A stretch of 64,000 bases of DNA, taken from the NCBI RefSeq assembly GCF_000376805.1, contig NZ_AQXT01000002.1, positions 186,001-250,000 on the forward strand, in the 5' to 3' direction. This document shows, in pieces, positions 53,533 to 62,572 of the stretch (its first letter is position 1; each line of letters begins with the position of its first letter). A program made the translations under genes and the position numbers. This DNA is from Henriciella marina DSM 19595. GTDB taxonomy: Bacteria > Pseudomonadota > Alphaproteobacteria > Caulobacterales > Hyphomonadaceae. Below the pieces are notes generated by a model. The model was given only the letters and a program-made list of their open reading frames with translations. It was not told the origin of the DNA and did no database searches.

Positions 53533-54470
53533 TGGACGGTGAAGGGTCAGACCCGTTTCGAAACGACGTGATTTCCGGCCTGTCGCGGAAGCCAAAGTCG
53601 CTCCCCAGCCGGTGGCTGTATGACGAGAAGGGGTCGGCCCTGTTCGACGAGATCACCGAGCTTCCGGAGTATTACCCCACCCGCACCGAGCTGAAGATCC
53701 TGCGCAACAAGGCAGGCGAGATGGCTGAGGCGATCGGCCCGCACGCGGTCATCATCGAGTATGGCGCCGGTTCGCTGCTGAAGGTCCGCATCCTGCTCGA
53801 CGCGCTTGATCGTCCTCGCGCCTTCGTGCCGGTCGACATCTCTGCCAGCCATCTTCATGCGGCGGCGGAGGGGCTCAATGAAGACTATCCGGAGCTGATC
53901 GTCGACCCGATTGCGTCGGACTTCATGGCCAACAATCTCGGCGAGGCGCTGCCCGAGACGCCCGGACGCAATGTCGGCTTCTTTCCAGGCTCGACGGTTG
54001 GCAACCTGTCAGACGCGGAGATCAAGCGCTTCCTGTCGAATGTCCGCAGCGATCTCGGCGATACATCCTGTTTCATCATCGGCGTCGACCAGCCGAAGTC
54101 ACCCGACATTCTCATTCCGGCCTATGACGATGCACAAGGCGTGACAGCGGCCTTCAATCTGAACCTCCTGACCCGCATCAACCGCGAACTCAAAGGTGAT
54201 TTCGATCCGGGCGCGTTCGAGCACGAGGCACGATGGAACGCCGAGGACAGCCGGATCGAGATGCACCTGAGAAGCCTGAAGCGTCAGCGCGTGCGCGTGG
54301 CCGGGGAGGTGTTCGATTTCGAACAGGGTGAGACGATCCACACCGAGAACTCCCGCAAGATCGCGCTCGATCGATTCGAGGCGATGGCGGCGGGCTGCGG
54401 ATGGACGCTGAAGCGGACCTGGAAGGATGAGGACGGACTGTTCGCGGTCCTGTTACTGGAAGCCAGCTGA
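53529..54470 (+). CDS. egtD: L-histidine N-alpha-trimethyltransferase EgtD
   Basis: Protein of 313 residues (ATG at 53529, a second at 53532). Trimethylates L-histidine to hercynine using SAM. N-terminal [36 protein letters not shown], the SAM motif [19 protein letters not shown] (76-94), [20 protein letters not shown], and a histidine-pocket region near the C-terminus, all typical for EgtD. Overlaps egtB (4 bases). Confidence 0.95.
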   Translation: MMDGEGSDPFRNDVISGLSRKPKSLPSRWLYDEKGSALFDEITELPEYYPTRTELKILRNKAGEMAEAIGPHAVIIEYGAGSLLKVRILLDALDRPRAFVPVDISASHLHAAAEGLNEDYPELIVDPIASDFMANNLGEALPETPGRNVGFFPGSTVGNLSDAEIKRFLSNVRSDLGDTSCFIIGVDQPKSPDILIPAYDDAQGVTAAFNLNLLTRINRELKGDFDPGAFEHEARWNAEDSRIEMHLRSLKRQRVRVAGEVFDFEQGETIHTENSRKIALDRFEAMAAGCGWTLKRTWKDEDGLFAVLLLEAS

Positions 54471-54490
54471 GGACGCGAAGGGGAGGGGAA

Positions 54491-55048
54491 TTGATCGATA
54501 TCCGCATCGCGACGGCGAAGGACGGGCCTGCTGTGGCGGATATCTATCGCCCCTTGGTGCTGGATACGACCATCTCCTTCGAAACCGACCCTCCTGATGG
54601 CGATCAGATGGCCCAGCGTATCTCGTCGACGCTGGAGACACACCCCTGGCTGATTGCGGCAGAAGCGGGCGCGGTCATCGCCTATGCGAACGCGTCGGCA
54701 CACCGCTCGCGCGCCGCCTATCAATGGTCCTGCGACGTCACCATCTACACGGCCAACCATGTGCGCCGGTCAGGCGTCGCCCGGGCTCTCTATGCCAGGC
54801 TCCTCGTTTTGCTGGAGCAACAGGGCTTTGTTTCCGCCTTTGCGGGGATTGCCCTGCCGAACGACCCGAGCATTGGATTTCATGAGGCGCTTGGCTTCGA
54901 ACACCTGGGGACCTATCGCGAGGTCGGTTACAAGCTGGGCGGCTGGCGGGATGTTGGATGGTGGCGCCGGCCGCTGGCGGCTCCGACGTCACATCCCGAC
55001 CCGCCCCTTGCCTTCGCCGACCTGCTGGAGCGAGGCGGGCCAGCATGA
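54491..55048 (+). CDS. GNAT acetyltransferase, phosphinothricin/methionine-sulfoximine type
   Basis: Protein of 185 residues, TTG start with a very strong GGGAGGGGAA. Opens with IDIRIATAKDGPAVADIYRPLVLDTTISFETDPPD, the pat/YncA signature. The acetyl-CoA loop VRRSGVARALYARLL (about 92-106) and the closing GFHEALGFEHLGTYREVGYKLGGWRDVGWWRR are standard. Acetylates a small amine. Lies 20 bases after egtD, and its stop overlaps the next gene, so probably part of the egt transcript. Confidence 0.92.
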   Translation: MIDIRIATAKDGPAVADIYRPLVLDTTISFETDPPDGDQMAQRISSTLETHPWLIAAEAGAVIAYANASAHRSRAAYQWSCDVTIYTANHVRRSGVARALYARLLVLLEQQGFVSAFAGIALPNDPSIGFHEALGFEHLGTYREVGYKLGGWRDVGWWRRPLAAPTSHPDPPLAFADLLERGGPA

Positions 55049-55410
55049 CCCTCGCCGAGTACAATGATTTCTGCGCCTACCTGCCTCACACGACTCACGT
55101 CGTTCAGTGGGGCGGCAGCCATGTCTGGAAGATTGGCGGCAAGGTCTTCGCGATCGCAGGGGGAAATAGCGACAGCGATTTTCGCTGTAGTTTCAAAGTG
55201 TCAGAGCTTGCCTTTGATATTCTGAAAGAACAGCCTGGCTGTCAGGGTGCGCCACATCTCGCCTCGCGCGGAATGAAGTGGATCCAGCGGTTTTCAGATG
55301 AGGCGGTCGATGACGATGCCTTGCGAGACTACCTGCGCGAAAGCTACCGGCTCGTCTCGCGTGGGCTCACGAAAAAGCTGCAAAGAGAGCTCGGATTGAA
55401 CCAGTCCTGA
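55045..55410 (+). CDS. MmcQ/YjbR family protein
   Basis: Protein of 121 residues from the ATG at 55045, overlapping the preceding stop. YjbR/CyaY-like fold: EYNDFCAYLPHTTHVVQWGGSHVWKIGGKVFAI, FKVSELAFDILKEQPG, and the C-terminal YRLVSRGLTKKLQRELGL. The family is sometimes called DNA-binding, on thin evidence. Translationally coupled to the GNAT gene. Confidence 0.88.
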   Translation: MTLAEYNDFCAYLPHTTHVVQWGGSHVWKIGGKVFAIAGGNSDSDFRCSFKVSELAFDILKEQPGCQGAPHLASRGMKWIQRFSDEAVDDDALRDYLRESYRLVSRGLTKKLQRELGLNQS

Positions 55411-55490
55411 CCAGTCGATAACGGAACTTGGCCACCGACGTCCCGTTGCATTTTCCATAGATTTTTTGAACGAGACGGAAGGACGAGAGC

Positions 55491-56324
55491 ATGACCCTCA
55501 CCACAAAGCATTTCGGCGTCGAAATCCCTGCCATTGGTTTTGGCACCTGGAAGCTGAAGAAAGAAACGGCGCAGGAGTGCGTGGCGAAGGCCATCGAGTC
55601 TGGCTACCGCATGATCGACACCGCGCAGGCCTATGAGAATGAGAAGGATGTTGGCCGCGGCATCAAGGACGCGCAGCTACCGCGTGAGGACCTCTGGGTA
55701 ACGACCAAGGTCTGGCTGTCCGAGTTCAAGGACGGCGACCTTCAGAAATCCGTCGAGAAGAGTGTCTCAAAGCTCGGCACGGACTATGCCGATCTCATCC
55801 TCCTTCACTGGCCGAGCAAGGATGTTCCTCTGGACGAAACACTGGGTGCCTTGAACGAGGTCCGCGAGAAGGGCCTTACCAAGCATATTGGCGTGTCGAA
55901 CTTTACCGTGGATCAGCTGGGTGAGGCGGTGAAGCTTTCCAAAGCGCCGATCCTGACAAATCAGGTCGAGTACCACCCCTTCATCGACCAGACCCCGGTC
56001 CTGGAAGCAGCCCATGCCATCGGGACGTCAGTCACCTCCTATTCGCCGCTCGCGCAGGGGCAGGTTTTTGACAGCGATGTTCTAAAGGAAATTGGCGAAG
56101 CGCATGGCAAGACACCTGCGCAGGTGACGATCCGCTGGTTTACCCAGCAGCCCGGCGTCATCACCATTCCGCGTTCATCGTCGCCCGAGCACCTTCGTCA
56201 GAATAATGACGTTCACGACTTCGAACTTTCGGCTGACGAAATGGGCCGCATTACTGCGCTCAAGGCGAACAATAAGCGTCTGATCGATCCGAGCTGGGCC
56301 CCGGAATGGGACAGCGCAGCCTAG
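55491..56324 (+). CDS. Aldo/keto reductase (2,5-diketo-D-gluconate reductase type)
   Basis: Protein of 277 residues. TIM barrel with the AKR catalytic tetrad D43, Y48, K73, H106 (DTAQAYENE, TTKVWLS, LLHWPSK). NADPH loop near SSPEHLRQNN; the C-terminus keeps DPSWAPEWD. Reduces carbonyls with NADPH. Gap of 80 bases from the previous gene, likely own promoter. Convergent with the patatin gene. Confidence 0.92.
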   Translation: MTLTTKHFGVEIPAIGFGTWKLKKETAQECVAKAIESGYRMIDTAQAYENEKDVGRGIKDAQLPREDLWVTTKVWLSEFKDGDLQKSVEKSVSKLGTDYADLILLHWPSKDVPLDETLGALNEVREKGLTKHIGVSNFTVDQLGEAVKLSKAPILTNQVEYHPFIDQTPVLEAAHAIGTSVTSYSPLAQGQVFDSDVLKEIGEAHGKTPAQVTIRWFTQQPGVITIPRSSSPEHLRQNNDVHDFELSADEMGRITALKANNKRLIDPSWAPEWDSAA

Positions 56325-56346
56325 GTCTTGTCGCTGGCTGGTGCGG

Positions 56347-58173
56347 TCAGACTTTTGCGAGTTTGACGCCGCGCTGGCTGGCTCCGACGGGCCCGCCCGA
56401 TCCATAGCAGAACTCGTGAAGGGACCCGCCAGCCAGGGCTTTTTGCGCGGCGTTGTAACCAGCTTCCACAGCTTCTTCATAGGCTGTCCAGTCGCGAAGT
56501 TCGATGTCGCGCAACTCTGGCAGGATGAGCGTGTCGACGAGATCCCTGCCAGCCGTCGGGTTTACGCTCAGCGTGGCTGACCGCATCAGCAGGCCCGCGA
56601 TCGGCGGCGCAGACGAGAAACCGTGCCGCCAGACCCATTGGAAAAAGTTTGGCGGACTGACGAAATCCTCTGCATTCAGCCCCTCGGGTGCGCGGGCGAC
56701 ATCAGAGCCGATCACGACGCCGCGATGGAGCTCTCGCATGACATCGGTTGGAAAATTATTGAGCACCGCGCCATCGACCAGGACTTCGCCATCGTGCACC
56801 ACCGGTGGCAGAATACCGGGGAGCGAAATTGTCGCTCGAAGTGCGGTTCGTAAATTGCCTCGCCGGTGAACGCGGTACGTACCATCTGTCAGATTGGTCG
56901 AGACGGCAAAGAACGGAATGCTGAGATCACCGATATCTACATCACCAAAGTGCTCTTCCAGCCGCCGGTTCACCCGCTTGCCCTTCACCATGGCGATCAC
57001 CGGCAGGTTATAGTCCCCCAGGGGGTTGGACTCGACGAACGCCTTGCGGATGCGGTGCTCGATCTCTTCGTCCGGCCAGCCCATAGCGACACAAGCGGCA
57101 ACCACCGCGCCCATGGAGGCGCCGCCGGCAAAATCGATCGGCAGACCCGCTTCACGAATAGCTTTGATCACTCCGATATGAGCATAGGCCCGCGCGCCGC
57201 CGCCTGACAGTATGAGACCGATGGATCGTCCAGCCATGACCCGCGCCAGGCGGTCACAGCCTTCTGTGTCCACCCCCGTCCAGTGAAAGAGGCGCGCGGC
57301 ACCCGAAGCGTCCAGCCAGTCTGACGGGCTCGACGCTTCCCGCTCTGTACTGTGGTGAAGAAGCACGATGTCCACCAGCTGGAGCGAACGAGCTGGAGAG
57401 TCGTATGACGGCATGAGCGGGTTGGATGGCCGGGCGTCGGCCCTACCGAAGACCCACACGCGGTCTGCCTGCCGCGTGGAGAGGCGAAACCATGAGGAGT
57501 CGCCCACTGAGGTGACCAGCATGACAATGTCATTATTGGCTTCGAGTTCGTCGAAGAAGCCGCTCGACTTGTCCCGGCCTTCCGCCTCATCGATGATGCG
57601 GCATGACATGTTGAAGCGTTTCAGGGCTTTCTGGAGCGCCTCCGCACGTAGCTGGAGGTCGATCGTCGGCGAGGTCGCAACCAGAGCGAAAACCTTTGGC
57701 GCATTGCGCCTGTTCGGCTTTCGGCCTTCACGAAGGCGCGACAGCATGATCTGGATCATTGAGGTCAGGATGTCGGGGTCGGCCTTGATGATCCGCTCAA
57801 ACCCCTTGCGGGAAATTTCGAGAATCTCCGCATCGCGCAGCGCATAGACAGAGCTGGTATGGGGCGCATTGTCAGCAATGCCGTCGCCGTCTGCGTCAAT
57901 GGCGCCTTCGAAGAGCGCCATTTCGCCGACCGGTTCACCGGCACGGATGTGCCCGATAAAATCAGACCGGCCATCTGGCATGGTGCGAAACGCGCCAAGC
58001 GAACCGGACAATACGAAATAGATCGATTCCGAGATGTCGCCTGCCTTGAAGAGATCCCATCCGGCCGGCAGCGCAAACCATTTTGCCTCGCGCCCGGCCG
58101 CCTTGAGGGCGCGTTTCGGCACGTCCCCCAGGAAGGGGATCGATTTCAGGGTTGGGGCAATATCGAGACTCAT
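56347..58173 (-). CDS. Patatin-like phospholipase with cyclic-nucleotide-binding-like domain (NTE/RssA type)
   Basis: Protein of 608 residues. Residues 15-130 form a cNMP-binding fold (IYFVLSGSLGAFR, GEMALFEG), but after GEMALFEG the usual phosphate-cassette Arg region is replaced by DADGDGIAD (93-101), a calcium-loop-like sequence. A middle region (about 160-310) precedes the patatin domain: oxyanion GGGARAY (324-330), nucleophile S353 in GGASMG, and catalytic D467 in VDGAVLNN. The layout is that of neuropathy-target-esterase-like lysophospholipases. Cytoplasmic or membrane-associated; cleaves phospholipid acyl esters. Divergent from mccB. Confidence 0.92.
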   Translation of the reverse strand: MSLDIAPTLKSIPFLGDVPKRALKAAGREAKWFALPAGWDLFKAGDISESIYFVLSGSLGAFRTMPDGRSDFIGHIRAGEPVGEMALFEGAIDADGDGIADNAPHTSSVYALRDAEILEISRKGFERIIKADPDILTSMIQIMLSRLREGRKPNRRNAPKVFALVATSPTIDLQLRAEALQKALKRFNMSCRIIDEAEGRDKSSGFFDELEANNDIVMLVTSVGDSSWFRLSTRQADRVWVFGRADARPSNPLMPSYDSPARSLQLVDIVLLHHSTEREASSPSDWLDASGAARLFHWTGVDTEGCDRLARVMAGRSIGLILSGGGARAYAHIGVIKAIREAGLPIDFAGGASMGAVVAACVAMGWPDEEIEHRIRKAFVESNPLGDYNLPVIAMVKGKRVNRRLEEHFGDVDIGDLSIPFFAVSTNLTDGTYRVHRRGNLRTALRATISLPGILPPVVHDGEVLVDGAVLNNFPTDVMRELHRGVVIGSDVARAPEGLNAEDFVSPPNFFQWVWRHGFSSAPPIAGLLMRSATLSVNPTAGRDLVDTLILPELRDIELRDWTAYEEAVEAGYNAAQKALAGGSLHEFCYGSGGPVGASQRGVKLAKV

Positions 58174-58323
58174 TTTTCCCAGTGTGTGCCTTCGCTTGGG
58201 CTCTGAAAAGGTCTTTGTTCGGCGAAGTTATGACAGAAAAGATTGTCTACACTGTTACCGCCGCGGGATGACATTGCCCGCAACGGGCGATAGGTCTGCA
58301 AGAAACAGTCTCCAGGAGGGCCA

Positions 58324-59931
58324 ATGCCCGTATTGAAAACCACGCTCGATACATCTGGCGAAAAATTCTCGTCGAACAGGCAGGCCATGGAAGCCCTGCT
58401 TGAGGAGCTGAGCGAAAAGACCGCAGGCGCCGCGCTTGGCGGTCCCGAACGGTCCCGTCAGCGTCATACAGAGCGTGGCAAATTACTGCCGCGCGAACGG
58501 GTTGAACGCCTTCTGGACCCCGGCGCGCCCTTCCTGGAAATTGGCGCGCTGGCGGCAAATGGCATGTATGATGATGAGGCCCCGGGCGCCGGTATCATCA
58601 CGGGTGTTGGCCGGGTCGAGGGCCGCGAATGCATGATCGTCTGCAATGATGCGACGGTGAAAGGCGGCGCCTATTTTCCGATGACGGTGAAAAAGCATTT
58701 GCGCGCGCAGGAAATCGCCGAGCAGAACCGGTTGCCTTGTATCTATCTGGTCGATAGCGGCGGCGCCAACCTGCCGCACCAGGCAGAGGTCTTTCCGGAC
58801 CGTGAGCACTTCGGCCGCATCTTCTACAATCAGGCGCAGATGAGCGCGAAGGGCATCCCGCAGATCGCATCGGTGATGGGTTCGTGCACAGCGGGCGGGG
58901 CCTATGTCCCGGCCATGTCTGACGAGACGATCATCGTGCGCAAGCAGGGCACGATCTTCCTCGGTGGTCCGCCTCTGGTGAAGGCTGCCACGGGTGAAGA
59001 GATTTCAGCCGAAGATCTTGGCGGGGCAGATGTTCATGCCCGCAAGTCCGGTGTGGCGGATCATTATGCGGCGAGCGATGAGCATGCCCTCGCAATCGTG
59101 CGCTCAATCGTCCGCACGCTGCATCAGCCAAAGCCCGACACGGTTGGCTATGCCGATCCGCGCGACCCACTTTATGATCCGCGCGAGCTTCATGGCCTTG
59201 TGCCACGCGATGTCCGTGAGCCCTATGACGCGCGTGAGGTGATCGCCCGTGTCGTTGACGGGTCGGAGTTTCATGAGTTCAAGCAGCTTTACGGCGAAAC
59301 GCTGGTCTGCGGCTTTGCGCATATTTATGGCATGCCGGTCGCGATCCTCGCCAATAATGGCATTCTCTTCTCAGAGAGCGCGCAGAAGGCGGCACACTTC
59401 ATTGAGCTGGCCGACCAGCGCCGCACACCGCTTATCTTCCTGCAGAACATCACCGGCTTCATGGTCGGCTCGAAATATGAAGCCGGCGGCATTGCCAAGG
59501 ACGGCGCCAAGATGGTGACGGCGGTTGCGACCGCATCTGTGCCAAAGCTGACGGTGGTCACCGGCGGCAGTTTCGGGGCTGGCAATTATGGCATGTGCGG
59601 GCGCGCCTATAGCCCGCGCTTCATGTTCATGTGGCCGAACGCCCGTATCTCTGTGATGGGCGGCGAGCAGGCCGCGTCAGTGCTGGCAACAGTCCGCCGC
59701 GATGGGATGGAGCGGCGCGGGGAGGAATGGAGCGCCGAGGACGAAGAGGCCTTCAAGGCGCCGGTGCGCGACGCCTATGAGGCTGAAGGCAGCCCTTACT
59801 ACTCCACAGCGCGTCTCTGGGACGATGGCATCATTGACCCGGCTGACACGCGCCGCGTCCTGGCGCTGTCGCTCTCTGCTGCGCTGAACGCTCCGCTAGG
59901 CGAGCGCGGCTTTGGCCTCTTCAGAATGTAA
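58324..59931 (+). CDS. liuB: 3-Methylcrotonyl-CoA carboxylase beta subunit
   Basis: Protein of 535 residues, longer than PccB as expected for MccB. Carboxyltransferase with [51 protein letters not shown], the family [40 protein letters not shown], and the C-terminal [23 protein letters not shown] typical of MCC. Carboxylates 3-methylcrotonyl-CoA with the biotin subunit at 63420. Divergent from the patatin gene; a near-palindrome GCCCG-caa-CGGGC lies at 58276-58288 in the gap. Confidence 0.94.
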   Translation: MPVLKTTLDTSGEKFSSNRQAMEALLEELSEKTAGAALGGPERSRQRHTERGKLLPRERVERLLDPGAPFLEIGALAANGMYDDEAPGAGIITGVGRVEGRECMIVCNDATVKGGAYFPMTVKKHLRAQEIAEQNRLPCIYLVDSGGANLPHQAEVFPDREHFGRIFYNQAQMSAKGIPQIASVMGSCTAGGAYVPAMSDETIIVRKQGTIFLGGPPLVKAATGEEISAEDLGGADVHARKSGVADHYAASDEHALAIVRSIVRTLHQPKPDTVGYADPRDPLYDPRELHGLVPRDVREPYDAREVIARVVDGSEFHEFKQLYGETLVCGFAHIYGMPVAILANNGILFSESAQKAAHFIELADQRRTPLIFLQNITGFMVGSKYEAGGIAKDGAKMVTAVATASVPKLTVVTGGSFGAGNYGMCGRAYSPRFMFMWPNARISVMGGEQAASVLATVRRDGMERRGEEWSAEDEEAFKAPVRDAYEAEGSPYYSTARLWDDGIIDPADTRRVLALSLSAALNAPLGERGFGLFRM

Positions 59932-60105
59932 CTTTCGCGACTTTCCAAAGCTTAATGAACGTCGCAAGTGCCAGATAAAAATGACGAATTTTTGGGTATA
60001 GACCCTTGGGCTAGCTTGATGACGACTTTTTCACGCATCCGGCCAGCGGGGCTGCGCGTCTCCTTCCTGCATCTCAGAGAGAGATCGCAAAACAAGGAGT
60101 GAGTT

Positions 60106-60456
60106 ATGAAACGCTTTGCAATTATCCTCGCCGGTGCCGCAGCAGCTGGTACTTTCGCCGCATCCGCTGGTGAAATGAGCGCCTTCGGCGACGTCGATAC
60201 CGATACGAGCGGCACCATTTCACAGGAAGAATTCGTGACCTGGAAAACCGCCGATGGTGATGTGACCGCGCAGGAAGCCACCGAGAAATTCACCATGGTG
60301 GACGCCGACTATAATGGCGAGATCAGTGAGGCCGAGTATGAAGATGCCAAGGCCGAGTGGTCCGAAGAAAAAGAAGCGAGCGACATGACGGGCGAAACCG
60401 ACATGGAAGCCGACACGGACATTGAAACCGATACTGAGCTGGACACAGACTACTAG
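60106..60456 (+). CDS. Secreted EF-hand calcium-binding protein
   Basis: Protein of 116 residues with a signal peptide (cleavage near residue 21, ASA). Two canonical EF-hand loops: D31-x-D33-x-S35-G36-x-I38...E42 and D66-x-D68-x-N70-G71-x-I73...E77. The C-terminal 25 residues are acidic and repetitive (GETDMEADTDIETDTELDT), rich in Asp/Glu/Thr, possibly a further calcium or surface-binding tail. GGAG precedes the ATG. Lies between liuB and an acyltransferase, with a terminator following. Confidence 0.88.
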   Translation: MKRFAIILAGAAAAGTFAASAGEMSAFGDVDTDTSGTISQEEFVTWKTADGDVTAQEATEKFTMVDADYNGEISEAEYEDAKAEWSEEKEASDMTGETDMEADTDIETDTELDTDY

Positions 60457-60482
60457 TACCGGTCCATCTTGAAATCGAGCGA

Positions 60483-60509
60483 GGGGCCTGCAGCCGCAGG
60501 CCCCTTTTG
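60483..60509 (+). terminator. Rho-independent terminator after the EF-hand gene
   Basis: 9-base GC stem (60483-60491 with 60496-60504), 4-base loop, TTTT tail. Confidence 0.85.
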
Positions 60510-60572
60510 CTTGCAAGCTTGCGGCAGTCGTGCCACCCGGACACGCGGTTGCCGCGTGTGGAGTAGAAGGCC

Positions 60573-61622
60573 CTGACTACGAACCGATTTGATCTTTTGC
60601 GTCTTCTGTTCGCGTCTGGTGTCGTCATCTTTCATGCCGTCGCCCTGACCGCGATCGCGCCGCGCTCGCCGCTGGAGCTCGCGCTCGGCGACCTTGCCGA
60701 ACTCTCCATACAAGGCTTTTTCATTGTCTCGGGCGCGCTGGTCTTCGGCTCTCTTCAGCGCTCTGGTGGTCTTGGCGATTATGCCGAGAAGCGGGTGCGG
60801 CGGCTCTATCCGGCCTATGTCGTGATCATCCTGCTTCCGGCGCTCGCAAGCCTCATTATCGCTGGCCCGGAGGCTATTGCGGGAATCCTGCGCTATCTGG
60901 GCGCCAATCTCGTTTTCCTGAACTTCCTCGCCCCGGACCTGCCTGGACTTTTTGAGGGTCAGCGGTTTGAGGCCGTCAATGGCGCGCTCTGGACGCTCAA
61001 GATCGAGGTGATGTTCTATCTGGCCCTGCCGGTCATCGCGTTCTTTATGCGCAAGGCCGGCAAGGAGTGGTGGGCTGTTTTGGTGCTGCTCTATGTGGGC
61101 GGCGAAGCCTGGCGGCTCTTGCTGCCACCCATCATCGCGTCGTCGGGTGCGTCAGATACAATCGTTACGCTCACCCCAGAACTCGCGCGTCAACTACCGG
61201 GCCAGATGGCCTTCTTTGCGAGCGGTATGGCGCTCTGGTCAGTCTGGGACCGGGCCAAAACCCGCCCCGGCATGTTCGGGCTGGCGGGTCTGGCCATCTT
61301 TGTGTTTTCCTGGCTCCATCCTCTGCTGGAGCCCCTGCGTGCGGCCGGACTTGCAGGCCTCATTGCCTGGGTCGCCTTCGCGCCGGGCCCTGTTCTCAAC
61401 GCCGCGCGCTACGGCGATATTAGCTACGGGCTCTACATTACACATTTCCCCATTCTGCAGGCCCTCATCATGATGGGGCTCTTTGCTGCAACAGGCCTCG
61501 CTATCGGCTTCCTTATCGCCGGGGGGCTCACCCTGGCGGCGAGCTTTGCGCTATGGTGGGCGGTCGAGAAGCCAGCCCTTCGCCGTGACAGCCATTACAG
61601 GCAGGCTGCAAAGGACGGCTGA
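60573..61622 (+). CDS. Acyltransferase 3 family membrane protein (probable CTG start)
   Basis: Protein of 349 residues if it starts at the CTG at 60573 (M-TTNRFDLLRLLFAS), which gives the family's usual N-terminus NRFDLLRLLFA; the TTG at 60597 would cut it off. GGAG at 60560 sits nine bases before the CTG. Ten membrane helices, with the active His in VVIFHAVAL and the motif GFFIVSGALVFGSL, LWTLKIEVMFYL. O-acyl transfer to surface polysaccharide, lipid or glucan is the usual role. A perfect ACACGCGG-ttg-CCGCGTGT hairpin (60541-60559) immediately precedes the ribosome site and might affect translation. Confidence 0.88.
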   Translation: MTTNRFDLLRLLFASGVVIFHAVALTAIAPRSPLELALGDLAELSIQGFFIVSGALVFGSLQRSGGLGDYAEKRVRRLYPAYVVIILLPALASLIIAGPEAIAGILRYLGANLVFLNFLAPDLPGLFEGQRFEAVNGALWTLKIEVMFYLALPVIAFFMRKAGKEWWAVLVLLYVGGEAWRLLLPPIIASSGASDTIVTLTPELARQLPGQMAFFASGMALWSVWDRAKTRPGMFGLAGLAIFVFSWLHPLLEPLRAAGLAGLIAWVAFAPGPVLNAARYGDISYGLYITHFPILQALIMMGLFAATGLAIGFLIAGGLTLAASFALWWAVEKPALRRDSHYRQAAKDG

Positions 61623-61682
61623 CGGCCATTTCAAATTCCGCGATCCGCGCCTAACGTCTCCTGCAGATCATAGGAGACTTTC

Positions 61683-62474
61683 ATGGCCTATCAGACCATT
61701 TCACTTGATGCGACGCCCGGCGGGATCGCCATCCTCACGCTGAACCGCCCGGACAAGCACAACGCCTTCAATGCGATCGTGATCGAGGAACTCACTGACG
61801 CGCTCGAAACGCTGGAAGAACAGACCACGGTCCGCATGGTTATCCTGCGCGGCAACGGGCCAAGCTTTTCTTCCGGCGCAGACCTGGAATGGATGAAGGC
61901 CGCTGCCGACTATACCCGCCACGAGAATGAGGAAGACGCCTACAGGCTGGCTGAAATGCTGCGCAAGCTCGCCGAATTGCCTCAGATGACGGTGGCGCTG
62001 GTCCATGGCGCGGTGATGGGCGGCGGGGCAGGTCTGGTTGCGGCCTGCGATATCGCTGTTGCGATGAAAGAAACCAAGTTCCGCTTCTCGGAGGTTCGCC
62101 TTGGTCTGACCCCTGCAACCATCAGCCCTTTCGTCATCTCGGCCATCGGCCCGCGTTGGGCCAAGGCGCTGTTCGTGTCCGCTGAAAGCTTCGATGCGAC
62201 CTTTGCTGAACGTATCGGGCTTGTTCAGTACGTGGTCGAGACTGATCAGGGTCTTCTGGAAATGGAAGAGTATCTGGCCGATCTTGCGAGCAAGGCTGCG
62301 CCGGGTGCAATCGCCGACAGCAAGAAGCTCGTGCTCGACTTTGCCGCCGTGGAGTTTGATCAGTCGCTCAGCCATGAGACGGCCAAACGGATTGCAGCAC
62401 GCCGGGCCAGCGATGAGGGAAAGGAGGGTCTCTCGGCCTTCCTCGAAAAACGCAAAGCCAGCTGGGCCGAATAG
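61683..62474 (+). CDS. liuC: Methylglutaconyl-CoA hydratase-type enoyl-CoA hydratase
   Basis: Protein of 263 residues, GGAG before the ATG. Crotonase fold: ILTLNRPDKHNAFNAIVIEEL, oxyanion hole FSSGADLEWMKAAADYT (about 60-76) and VHGAVMGGGAGLVAACDIAVA (about 106-126). Hydrates 3-methylglutaconyl-CoA to HMG-CoA, directly after MCC in leucine breakdown. Assignment as LiuC rather than a general crotonase rests on the liuB/liuD neighbourhood. Confidence 0.87.
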   Translation: MAYQTISLDATPGGIAILTLNRPDKHNAFNAIVIEELTDALETLEEQTTVRMVILRGNGPSFSSGADLEWMKAAADYTRHENEEDAYRLAEMLRKLAELPQMTVALVHGAVMGGGAGLVAACDIAVAMKETKFRFSEVRLGLTPATISPFVISAIGPRWAKALFVSAESFDATFAERIGLVQYVVETDQGLLEMEEYLADLASKAAPGAIADSKKLVLDFAAVEFDQSLSHETAKRIAARRASDEGKEGLSAFLEKRKASWAE

Positions 62475-62572
62475 GCGCCCGGCCCATGCGGCCGCGAAAA
62501 GACCGCCTGGAACCTGATGATTGCCGCGCGCTTGCCTTGTGAGCGCCGAGTTTGCCCGTGAGATAACCCACC

